Source: Batillaria attramentaria
Taxonomy: Eukaryota; Mollusca; Gastropoda; Batillariidae
Direction of reading: 5' to 3'
NCBI GenBank assembly: GCA_018292915.2
Contig: JACVVK020000312.1
Location: forward strand, 599,501 to 663,500
DNA length: 64,000 bases
Part shown: positions 10,360 to 19,491 of the stretch, one piece after another
How positions within the stretch are numbered: the stretch's first letter is position 1
How the letters are laid out: every line of letters begins with the position of its first letter
The notes under the pieces: model-generated
Told to the model about the DNA's origin: nothing
Seen by the model: only the letters and a program-made list of their open reading frames with translations
Database searches by the model: none
Made by a program: the position numbers and the translations under genes

Positions 10360-10794
10360 ATGCAGTCTGTACAGAAACAGGATGTTGGCCTTCTTCTGAA
10401 CCCACTGACTCTAGCGGCAGCAAAAGACACGATTAAGTTCTGCGTCCACCGTTCTCTGCAAGTGGTGGAGTACTTCGGCCGGCCCAAGTCGCAGGACACT
10501 GCCTTTGAAAACTCTTGGGTTCAATACAAGGGAAAGTGGAAGGGCATCTATTCTCAGTCGCCGGTGGAGCAAAAGAAACACGTGCCTGGCGAAGTTTGTG
10601 CGAAATGGACCGACAGTGTGGAATCTCTCTGTACGGCATTGACAACCAGTGCTGATTGGCCGTCGACATCACAACAGACAGATCAGGATGAGCTTAGTGA
10701 GTCTTCAACAGAACTGTTATCGACGTCACAACAACCAGGTGAGGAAGCGCTTGTCAAGTCTTCATCAGAACTGTCATCGACATCACAAAGATGA
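10360..10794 (+). CDS. Unknown ORF with Ser/Thr-rich repeats downstream of copy A, unit 1
   Basis: Not recognised. A 144-aa frame begins 22 bases after the copy A stop; the sequence tgtacag at about 10368 could be a splice acceptor joining it to copy A, which would make it a downstream domain rather than a separate protein. Residues 1-95 look globular (LLLNPLTLAAAKDTIKFCVH, then VVEYFGRPK). Residues 100-144 are an imperfect repeat of the type STSQQ-x(3)-DEL-x-ESSTELL. A further repeat copy (DEDLLGESSTELLSLENFHI) continues after the stop in another frame up to 10858, suggesting a one-base frameshift. The same arrangement is in unit 2. Confidence 0.5.
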   Translation: MQSVQKQDVGLLLNPLTLAAAKDTIKFCVHRSLQVVEYFGRPKSQDTAFENSWVQYKGKWKGIYSQSPVEQKKHVPGEVCAKWTDSVESLCTALTTSADWPSTSQQTDQDELSESSTELLSTSQQPGEEALVKSSSELSSTSQR

Positions 10795-10858
10795 GGATTT
10801 GCTTGGTGAGTCTTCAACAGAACTGCTATCATTGGAAAACTTCCATATCGCCGAATGA

Positions 10859-11080
10859 ATCTGATGACTGTGCTTTCACGTTATTGGTTCGTTCTCAGAA
10901 AGTGTTACATGCGTGTACAGTTTGTGGATATGGGATGAGTGAACAGAAAACGCCAAAACAATTCCCTGTCACACAGAGTTGTATACGGTTGAATGTTTTT
11001 GTTTGTGTATTTGTTTTGCTTACATTGGCGTGTATGCCAGTGTTTGTACCATAATTATCATTTCTCCCCCCCCCCCCTCT
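10859..11080. other. Non-coding stretch after the unknown ORF, unit 1
   Basis: No gene seen. It ends in a C-rich homopolymer (11067-11079) that is one base longer or shorter in unit 2. Confidence 0.45.
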
Positions 11081-11345
11081 CTGTCTCTGATGAGAGTGAA
11101 TTAAACTTTGATTTGCCTACTGATGATGTACTTGATGAGCGGCTAGATGCTGACATCACAGCTGCTGAAGTCCGTGGGGCTGTAAAACACTTTATAAGAA
11201 TAAAGTGCGGGTCCTGATGGAGACATCCCTGAAATTCTGAAACATATGTTCTGCAGTCATTATTCCGGTTTTAGTCCATTTGTTTCATCAGATTTTTTTC
11301 TACAGATCAGTATCGTGATTCTTGGTCTGAGGCAATAATACACCC
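11081..11345 (+). pseudogene. Degenerate LINE reverse-transcriptase fragment, unit 1
   Basis: Plus-strand remnants of the region just before the RT core: LDADITAAEVRGAVKHFIRI, then in shifted frames GPDGDIPEILKHM and a SWSEAII-like motif. This order resembles the 'KSPGPDGI..E.LK ... W..A.I.PI' block of RTE/CR1-type polymerases. Several frameshifts make it non-functional. It abuts R2 sharply. Confidence 0.65.
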
Positions 11346-11347
11346 TC

Positions 11348-11985
11348 TCCACTCTCTATTTTTCTGGTAGGACGACTAGTGACTTATGTATCCCATCAAA
11401 ATTCTGCGCACTGATTTGTGAGAAAATGGTGCGTAGAGCAGTTGAAAGTTCTTGATGCTAAGAAGAATTTCTTCAAAGCATGTGTTAGTGTACTGGCATT
11501 TAAAAGTGCTCTCGCAGATACTTTGCAGAGATTTTTCTGTGCGATAAATTTTTACGTGATCCAAGCAAAATAAAATGTAACCCCCAAAACTTAACAAAAT
11601 AACCGGCCGTGACGTGTGAACCTCGATAGCTACGGCAAAACTTGAAACATCTCGAGGTTTCTTTCGTGGTAAACCGCTCGAACTAATCATGTAAGCTCTA
11701 TTTAAACCATGACGGTAGTAGTGATAGAGTGGGATAAAACATAATATCGACACTTTGAAATAAAACGTGCAATGTTTCCCATTCTTGCCTTGTCTATCAG
11801 CAGATCAACGTCGGCGAAAAGCTGATTACGGGCACGGTGCTCGACCACCAGACAGCCGGGGGCGATCAAAATCTAGGGGGCGCCATAAAAGCAGAGATGG
11901 AGGCCGTAGACGCGATGCCAGTATGTAAAATGGTCTTCTAACATTTCCTTTTTATTAGGTATGCTCACGTTTTTATGTGCAAATA
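11348..11985. repeat. 640-bp repeat R2, unit 1
   Basis: Second copy of R1 (5700-6350), immediately upstream of Schlafen-like copy B. The copies diverge by substitutions and indels; for example R2 has cagatactttgcagagattt where R1 is shorter. The position suggests it may include the promoter or first exon of copy B, but no clear exon is seen. Confidence 0.85.
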
Positions 11986-12230
11986 GAGAACAACTGCTGT
12001 GGTACTATTCTTCTGGCGTCAAATGTTCTACATGTATATTATTTAAATGCTGAGGGGTAGGTGGGGCTGGTTTCGGTGTGTGTGTGGGGGGGGGGGGGGG
12101 GTATAAAAAGCGCGTAATAAGAAAGGACAAGTTAAAATAAGGCCGCACGGCAGTCATTGTCATCATCATCCTCTCTCTCTCTCTCTCTCTGGAAAAAACA
12201 AAAAGTGTCTTTTGTCGTTCGCTAGGGCAG

Positions 12231-13514
12231 GTTCCAGGGTGTGACAAGTGCCCAAAGCTACCCTTCTGCACGGCCACAATCACTCTGGAGGAAGAACTGA
12301 AGTATTTCATCACTGGAAAACTCAGTAAGAAAATCGGCAAGTTCATGGAAGCCGTCAACGCAATGATGAATGAGAAAGGAGGGGGGATCATCATCCACGT
12401 GAAGAAGAAAAACCAAAACCTTCTTGGACATCTGGACCAGAAGATAGACGACCGTTTAGTGCAGCTCATACCAGACGACAGCCTCTTCCACGACAAATTC
12501 GAACGTTACTTCTATGACAGTTCACATATCGTGTACAGAGTAAAGCCAGGCCCCAAAGACCGACCTTTCAGTACCCTTTACTTTAATTCCAAAGTATCTG
12601 TAAACAAGGGGAAAGCAGATCCATCTCATGCTCAGATGCGAGCTTTGATGACAAACGCCTCCAAAGAGGTGAAGTCAGAACAACCCAAAATAAAGTCAGA
12701 ACAACCCAACATTTTGTTTATTGACAGCCAGCAGGTCAAGATCAAGAGATCGAATTTTCAGGAACCTTTCCAGGAGTCTATGTTATTGCAAGCAAAGTCT
12801 GCACCCAACCTGCCTGCAGAGGCCACCGAAGACACCAGGGTGCAGGAGCTGATGAAGTACTGTTGGGAGAGGGTTAGGATCCAAGAATACATCTCAGCAT
12901 TTTCCAAGATCCCGAAAGGCGGTTCCATTTACATTGGGGTGACGGAGGAGGATACAGAAGTCAAAAAGTGGGCGCCGGTTCAAGGCGGAGAAGCAAACAG
13001 CATACTAACCGTGCACGACAACACGTATCAGATTTGGAAGGAAGAAAATGCGGATGAAGAAAATGGAGACAACATCGGAGTGTACCACGTAGCTAAGGCA
13101 GAAGCAGTACCAAACAAAAAGCAACAACAGACCGGGGCCAAATTCTTGTGCCAGGGTCTTCGTCTGACACCCACTGAACAGGATCGGTTTCAACAAAGCA
13201 TTCAAACAAACATTCGTGACAAAATGCTTTGGCTTGGCTGCTCAAGGCCGGAGGTTCCCGTCACGGTACATTTTCACAAAGTGGAGAACTGCCCTGATGA
13301 CAAGTACGTGATTGAAATCCGGGTGAAGTTCTTCCCTGGTGTGTCGTTTCACGAAGAGACTGGGCCTGTGTCGTACAGGTGTCCTGGGCCGACAGGTCCG
13401 CCTCAACAAATTCCTGTCGAAGATTGGGTCAGCAGAGTAGTTGGCGCGACGAGGGATGAGGCACAAGAGAAAGGTACACCCTATCCAGAAAAACAGGAGC
13501 CTCAATTTTCGTAA
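12231..13514 (+). CDS. Schlafen-like protein, copy B, large 3' exon, unit 1
   Basis: Schlafen cores are pseudo-dimeric folds with two AlbA-type lobes that bind, and in some members cleave, tRNA or rRNA; vertebrate members restrict viruses. The exon is open from a good acceptor (ctagggcag before 12231, after a CT-rich tract) to the stop. Before the first Met (12345) it reads TATITLEEELKYFITGKLSK, which continues the family pattern, so translation probably starts in an upstream exon. Numbered from that Met (389 aa): N-lobe with KGGGIIIHV at 11-19 and LIPDDSLFHDKFER at 41-54; a KSEQP-rich linker at about 110-165; C-lobe with VQELMKY at 166-172, GGSIYIGVTEED at 192-203 and YVIEIRVKFFPGVSF at 321-335. 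Acidic residues E168 and E201-D203 sit where the nuclease acidic residues of vertebrate Schlafens are expected, but this alignment is by eye. There is no helicase domain, so it resembles short Schlafens. An upstream exon is not identified. Confidence 0.75.
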   Translation, partial: VPGCDKCPKLPFCTATITLEEELKYFITGKLSKKIGKFMEAVNAMMNEKGGGIIIHVKKKNQNLLGHLDQKIDDRLVQLIPDDSLFHDKFERYFYDSSHIVYRVKPGPKDRPFSTLYFNSKVSVNKGKADPSHAQMRALMTNASKEVKSEQPKIKSEQPNILFIDSQQVKIKRSNFQEPFQESMLLQAKSAPNLPAEATEDTRVQELMKYCWERVRIQEYISAFSKIPKGGSIYIGVTEEDTEVKKWAPVQGGEANSILTVHDNTYQIWKEENADEENGDNIGVYHVAKAEAVPNKKQQQTGAKFLCQGLRLTPTEQDRFQQSIQTNIRDKMLWLGCSRPEVPVTVHFHKVENCPDDKYVIEIRVKFFPGVSFHEETGPVSYRCPGPTGPPQQIPVEDWVSRVVGATRDEAQEKGTPYPEKQEPQFS

Positions 13515-14402
13515 GATTCCCTGCTGATAAACCGATATGCAGTTTGTACAGTTTGTGTGGGCGTGATCTGTGTGGTTAGTTGTACGCACCACAAGAAACT
13601 TGGCACATTTCCCATCCCGCTAACCCTACAGTCCATTCCCGCGGTATTGGAACAAGGAAGCCAAAATTTGGTTCATGTTAAATGTAATCAAGTAACAGAT
13701 TCTGCAGACATTTTTATGAATTTTGTCACAATGTATGTGATTTTCCACAGTATTGCTCTTTTCACTTAGTTTTCAGTTCTTGCTGTTATTCTAAAATGCT
13801 AGTTACGTACGCTTCAGATGTACAGTTGTATCTTCTATTTTGTGTACGTTGCAGTATTTCCTTACAACGTTCATGATGTTAATGCCCCCCCCCCCCCCCT
13901 CCCCCCCCCCCCCCACACACACTTTACTATTATTATAGTTGAGTCGATTTACTTAGTCATTGAACTAGGCACTTACAATGTAAATAGTAACAGACATGAT
14001 CTGTTGAAACAGCTGTACAAGATGTAAAATATCTGTTTTGGGGTTTGTTTCGATTTTATTTTTCAAAGTTAGAGTGATTGTTGTTCGTTTTTGTTGTTGC
14101 TATTTTTCTCCAAATCTGTACATTTCAAACATGCTGTTGTTTCGCGTGGTCTCCATTTTTGTACCACAGCAGTTCACCAGAAGACAGGAAAGGACAAAGA
14201 GAGACAACGCATGATGAATGTGTCTCTTTTCATGTTTCGGGTTATCTCCCGTCAATTTTATATTCTATCAGTTCTATTGTTCATACTTTAAAATAAGCGG
14301 ATCATCTACGGTGTTATTAAATGAAGTATTTACAGATCTTCAACACAAGGCTGCACTTCATATACATGCATACTAGCGGTATGTCATGCTCCAAGCCAGT
14401 AA
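13515..14402. other. 3' flank of copy B, unit 1
   Basis: The first 37 bases match the flank of copy A. Beyond that no gene is recognised. A C-rich homopolymer tract with CA repeats lies at 13884-13925 and differs in length and interruptions in unit 2 (43140-43175). Confidence 0.45.
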
Positions 14403-14525
14403 TTATTGCTCCTCCTCAAAAACGTCGTCTTCTGCGCTCAAAAGATGGCTGATAGCTGCGAGCACTAGAGTTTTCTTCTTCCTTTTCAACCTTGCCAACA
14501 ACCGTGTTCGTGATTCCGCCGCCAT
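14403..14525 (-). other. Short Lys/Arg-rich ORF (MAAESRTRLLARLKRKKK), unit 1
   Basis: A 40-codon frame starting at a Kozak-like ATGGCGGCGGA at 14525, with a basic then acidic composition and a stop at 14403. It is identical in unit 2 (43657-43779). It could be the first exon of a decayed transposase or an unrelated gene; I do not recognise it, and its short length makes chance possible. Confidence 0.25.
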
Positions 14526-14689
14526 TTTTGAAAGCGCCTTGTTGTAATTGGCCGTTTCGAACGAGGCAGAGCGACTTCGGCGTACGCACGCGAACGCACC
14601 CGCGAGAGAAACGCGGCCCAGATTAGCAGTGTCTGCCGCGCATGTTTTCTTCAATTCAGGCGTATTGCGTCAATTCGACCGTACCTTTC

Positions 14690-15300
14690 ACTGAGTGCTT
14701 GTGTAAAATTAGTTACTGCTCTCATATCCTCACGCCTCGACTGCTGTAACTCAGCACTGGCTGGCCTTCCAGCAGGACAGTTAGGCCGCCTTCAAAGAGT
14801 TCAGAACACCGCTGCGCGCTTAGTGTTGTGCAAACGCAAGCGAGAGCATGCAACACCACTTCTGAGATAGCTCCATTGGTTACCAGTCCATTTCCGTCTT
14901 TAGTATAAAATTTCTTTTCTGGATTTTCGTCATTTTGATGGCACCCTTCCACCATACCTTTCAGCTTCACTCGTCACCTATCAACCGTCGCGAACGAGAG
15001 GCTTCTCAAAATTCCCAAGCGCAACCTGAAATCGTTTGGCGAGCGCTCTTTCAGTTTTGTGGCACCGACCTTTTGGAATCCTCTGCCAGCACATCTGAGA
15101 AATGCGCCCATGCTGTCTGTTTTAAGGGCAATCCTAAAACGTTCCTCTTTTGTAAAGCCTTCCAGTAATTTCCCGTGTCAGTAGCTGATCTGTTTCACCA
15201 GTGTATGCCTGTCCATCGCTTGTAATATGTGCGTGAGTGTCGGTGAGCGATTGGCGCATGGAATTTTATTCTAAAGAAATGCGCCTTACAAATACCATTA
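14690..15300 (+). pseudogene. LINE 3' fragment with two stop codons, unit 1
   Basis: The plus strand encodes the C-terminal part of a LINE ORF2: RLDCCNSALAGLPAGQL, LQRVQNTAARLVL, then LHWLPVHFRL-YK, PPYLSASLVTY and so on with frameshifts. In unit 1, two in-frame stops flank LHWLPVHFRL (near 14861 and 14902). In unit 2 both stops are absent. The 3' end is aatgcgccttacaaatacca, typical of a LINE 3' terminus. Confidence 0.8.
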
Positions 15301-15378
15301 TATTTAATATCTCTCTTTTTTCCTACCTGTATTTCGATGGTACTCTCTGGCAGTGAACCCTCGAACCTCCGTGCTGAG

Positions 15379-15753
15379 AATTTTTTTTTTTTTTTTTTTT
15401 TTGATTTTTTTTTTTTTTTTTTTTGGGGGGGGGGGTGGGGGGGGGGTACTACTTTATTGTTCCTTTCGGGAAATGCGGGCTGCCTCCCCCAGGGGAAGCG
15501 CGTCGCCGCGGTGCAGCGCCACCCAATACCTATCCTATACTTTTTACAATTTTTTGCTGGGGGAAGAAAGCCGGATAACCCGGAGAGAAACTCCCGATGA
15601 GCAGCCCGGTAGCCAGGAAAAACCGGTATCACATATCACAAGCTCGACCTGGGCTCGAACCCACGCTTCATCGCCGTGACATTAGTGACGGCCGTTCAGT
15701 AGCGCAGCGGCTAAATCCGACTAAATCCGACCTATTAGGCCACCGCTCACCCC
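15379..15753 (-). mobile_element. Full-length tRNA-derived SINE with poly(A) tail, unit 1
   Basis: Read on the minus strand from 15753: a tRNA-like head with an A-box-like tggcctaataggt and a B-box-like GGTTCGAGCCC, a body containing ctcatcgggagtttctctcc, then aataaagtagta, a C-rich tract and a long A tract interrupted by one C. On the plus strand the tail is seen as T-rich sequence at 15379-15424 followed by G-rich sequence to 15448. It is distinct from the SINE at 6602. Confidence 0.82.
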
Positions 15754-16730
15754 AAAGGTAATTGAAGGAATGAACAGTTGCCTCGTAATACCTTTGGAGA
15801 ATCAGACGGTTGAACATATTCGACTATGTTTTTTCCCGCCGATAGCATGATAGGCCACTACACTCCTGTCAATCAAAGGAGGCGAGCCCCCAGAATTCAG
15901 CCAATCGCGTGCCGCGGCATAATAAGTACAGCGCGTGGCATGGTCTGGCAAACTTTCTTACCAGACACCACAATGAGGAGAGCATGTGTAGTCCGAGATG
16001 GAAAGAAAGCGGTAAGACCATTGACGTCATTTGAGGAAAATGACAAAATTTTCGTCAATCTCTCTCGCCCCGCCCCCCCTTTCCATAAAATGTCGTCATG
16101 GATGTAATGTGTATTGCCAATACACGGCAGAGTAAAGACACAGGACTTTGACCTCGGGACTTGCCGAGTGTAGTCGTCTATTGAAAGAATGAGCAGTTAT
16201 GTCGCTCGGTATTTGAAGAATCAGAACTTTGAAAAGATTCGACTATGTGTTTCCATGCTTGTTTATCAGTGAGATAGCGTGTGGCTGAGTGTGTACAAAA
16301 CCTTTCCCTCTCAGTCTTTCCCTCTCGCTGACATCAGACACACAGCACCTGACTACACTTCTATCTGATGTTGCTAGGGTTTTTCTGGATACCGTGGCTG
16401 GTTAGTGCGAAAACGACTGATTACGAACACAACGCGAGGCTGAAACATTACTTCACGCATCAAATTGTATATTATTTTGTCGCCACTCCTTGGCAATCTC
16501 CAGCCTTACCTAGGAGCCGAAACAAGGAACGGAACCCTTAAAGTTCGACGGTCCGGTTACAATACTGATGGCATAATGAATAAACTGCATTGTATTTGTG
16601 TCAGCTTTGCTCATGCTGTGACCAGCAAACACATATCAGTAAACAGTGAACGTTTCGTTTTGATTTTGGTTCGAATTTGTTTCTTGCTATCGTTTCTTGT
16701 TTGTTTATTAATGTACTGAAACAAACAGCT
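15754..16730. other. Intergenic stretch with a ~70-bp repeat pair, unit 1
   Basis: No gene recognised. Two related pieces ending in ttcgactatgt lie at about 15763-15830 and 16180-16250. A (CA)n tract follows at 16738-16760. Confidence 0.45.
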
Positions 16731-17027
16731 ATGATTTACACACACACACACACACACACTGCTGGCCTTTTCCTGGTACTTTATATGGTATGGTAGACTT
16801 CTCCTCGGCGCACGTAGATATCTCGTCTGAAATACTCACCGCAGGGCTGGAGGACGAAGCAGTGAAAGCCTCCTGCGGCTAAGAGCTACATTATGTGCAA
16901 GCCTTCACCCTGCTATTCACCCTGGTGCGGCAGAATTTCTGTTTACCAAACCACCGGCCACAACCTACTCTTCTTTGAAAGATGGACATGGGATTTTTAG
17001 CGTGCACACTTGCTATTTGTGTGTGTG

Positions 17028-17070
17028 TGTTTGTGTGCGTGCGTGCGTGCATGCGTGCGTGCGTGCGTGC

Positions 17071-17121
<51 letters not shown>
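17028..17121. repeat. Compound (TG)n/(TGCG)n microsatellite, unit 1
   Basis: TG repeats, then TGCG repeats with one TGCA variant, then uninterrupted TG repeats. The unit 2 allele (46277-46384) is longer. Confidence 0.9.
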
Positions 17122-17125
<4 letters not shown>

Positions 17126-17199
17126 GTACACGAGTGCGGGACAGGCCCCGCAAACAAATCTGCACGTGATTTTAATTCGATTTGGAAAGGAAAAATCCA

Positions 17200-17320
17200 T
17201 CCAAATTCCTGCCCACCAGGGATTCGAACCGGGCGGCTCAGGATCCCTTAACCAGTAGACCCAATCCTCTCGGTCTTTTATATCACCCCTATGTGGTGGA
17301 AAAGGACACTAAACTCCCAA
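17200..17320. mobile_element. Two abutting SINE fragments in opposite orientation, unit 1
   Basis: At 17213-17265 the minus strand carries a tRNA-like head with the B box GGTTCGAATCCC. At 17268-17320 the plus strand carries the SINE tail (tatatcacccctatgtggtg through aaaaggacactaaactcc). The head and tail are not in the order of one element. Confidence 0.6.
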
Positions 17321-17810
17321 ACATGAAGATCTCATTACTTCATAACCTCACTCAGCTGCAGCAAAATCCGTCACTGAGCTGCAAGAAGGCCCATGCATTA
17401 TTTCCCCGGCCCCGGTCCCGGCCCCCTACCCGACCCTCGTGAGTGTCGCGTAACTGGGCGCACCCAACCCGGCACGGCTCAGCGAAAAATCGTCACAAAC
17501 ATGTAACGTATGCAGGTCAGTGCATGTGAGCTGCCCGTATCAAGTTACGCTACGTGCGTCAGCATTACACAACGTATGAGGCTCGACTGACGCGACGAGA
17601 GAGAGAGAGAGAGAGAGAGAGAGCGTTTTGCGTCCTCTATGAAATTATATAAATGCCTTTTATGAGTGCGGTAGTGAGGGAGTATGAATTATGTCTAGAT
17701 ATGTACCCAAGAAAAGGTCACGACCACAGCAGTCGGCGCGTACTTCCGTCTGCCTAACGTGTCTCGAGCTGTTTAGAACAACGTAGAACGGTGATTGGAT
17801 GATAAATAGT

Positions 17811-18985
17811 TAAGTAGATGGGTATCTATACTATCTACTGAGGTATGTTTTGCATTTCGGAAATTGGTCTGTGTGGGCGACAATGGACGAAGATTGTCAG
17901 TGATTGGCTGGACAGTATGAAACAAACAGTATAGGCACATGGCATATAGAACACAAAATGGTGGCTGCTGGATATTTAGAAAAGATGTGACGGCCAAGAA
18001 AGCATTCGGTTAAGTAGTTATCTACTGAGATATGTTTTGGATTTCGGAATTTGGTTAGTGTAGGCGATAATGAACAAAGAGTGTCACAGTGAATGGCTGG
18101 ACCGTATGAATGAGACGGTACAGGCACACAGCATATAGGACGGTACAGGCACACAGCATATAGGACGGTACAGGCACACGGCATATAGGACGGTACAGGC
18201 ACACGGCATATAGGACGGTACAGGCACACGGCATATAGGACGGTACAGGCACACGGCATATAGGACGGTACAGGCACACGGCATATAGGACGGTACAGGC
18301 ACACGGCATATAGGACGGTACAGGCACACGGCATATAGGACGGTACAGGCACACAGCATATAGGACGGTACAGGCACACGGCATATAGGACGGTACAGGC
18401 ACACGGCATATAGGACGGTACAGGCACACGGCATATAGGACGGTACAGGCACACGGCATATAGGACGGTACAGGCACACAGCATATAGGACGCAAAACGG
18501 TGGCTGCTGGGTATTAAGGAAAGATGTGACGGCTAAATGAGCATTTCATTAGGTAGTTTGATGTCTAAACTATCCACTGGTGTGTTTTGCATTTTGTAAT
18601 GTCGTCAGTGTAGGCGAGAATGGAGAAAGAATGTGAAGCGCTGGGCATTTTTGGCGCACTAGAGATTGGACCGGTGGACGGCGGCATATAAGACGTAAAT
18701 TAGTGGCTGCTGGGTATTTAGAAAAGATGTGACGGCAAAATGAGCATTTTCTTAAGTAGATGGGTATCTATACTATCTACTGAAGTATGTTTTGTAATGA
18801 TTTCGGAATCATAGTTTGGTCAGTGTAGGCGGCGAAATTGGACGAACAATGTGAAGAGTCTGACAGTTTGGAGCAGATGGGACCGGCACAGGGCATTTCA
18901 GACGTAAAATGAGAATTTGGTTAAGTAGTTGAGTGTTTAAACTATTTACTGAGGTATATCAGTTTTGCATTTCGGAAATTGCTCT
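17811..18985. repeat. ~200-bp tandem satellite, about five diverged copies, unit 1
   Basis: Copies begin near 17811, 18010, 18554, 18752 and 18920 (partial). Each contains variants of tatctactgaggtatgtttt, a variant of ggcatatag and gtggctgctgg, and ends with gtgacggc followed by an A-rich link. The second copy is lengthened by the nested 25-bp minisatellite. Confidence 0.85.
18116..18490. repeat. 25-bp minisatellite, 15 copies, unit 1
   Basis: Fifteen near-perfect units of 25 bp, each containing cggtacaggcacac then A or G then gcatatagga. From left to right the variable base is AAGGGGGGGAGGGGA. Because 25 is not a multiple of three and no frame contains a stop, all three minus-strand frames are open; the resulting peptides are artefacts. 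Confidence 0.97.
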
Positions 18986-19204
18986 GCTTGGATTCGCTAT
19001 CTCTACTTACATTTCAAGGGAGGTAACCTCCGTTTTGTCTTTCTCGACTCATTGCAGAGGAGCGTAGTTACGTCCCATGCGAACGAATATTATCCCGACA
19101 TTCGCAATAGATTGGTAGTTGTAATTATAGTTTGACATCCTTTCCACCACTTAACCCACTTTGCCCCAGCCTGCCGACTGTCGCCCTACCATTTTACACA
19201 TCGC

Positions 19205-19436
19205 TTACACCCGCCCGCCCAAAACTGGCCACATACATACAGGTGATGACCATATACCGATGTGAATGGGAGCAGACTGAGGACGGGTAGCAGATAAAGG
19301 GAGACAACTGCGTATCAATTCAATTCGATTCAAAAATACTTTATTGTCTGTTATAAAATACATTTTAAAACAGAAAATTGTCTTTAGACATACAATCGTT
19401 CCGCTCCTTATACTAAGATCATAAAATAAATCACAA

Positions 19437-19491
<55 letters not shown>

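Noticed and set aside
15195..15632. Lys-rich ORFs across the poly(T)/poly(G) tract
   Set aside because: Translation of SINE tail homopolymers.
16891..17258. Several ORFs made of Cys-Val or Thr-His repeats
   Set aside because: Translations of (CA)n/(TG)n microsatellites.
18116..18490. Possible CRISPR array
   Set aside because: The 25-bp units are directly adjacent with no unique spacers, and the genome is eukaryotic.
17897..18495. Three overlapping Cys/Tyr-rich ORFs of 131-195 codons on the minus strand (also 47163-47761)
   Set aside because: They are the three frames of a stop-free 25-bp minisatellite; a 25-residue period in every frame is a mathematical by-product, not a protein.
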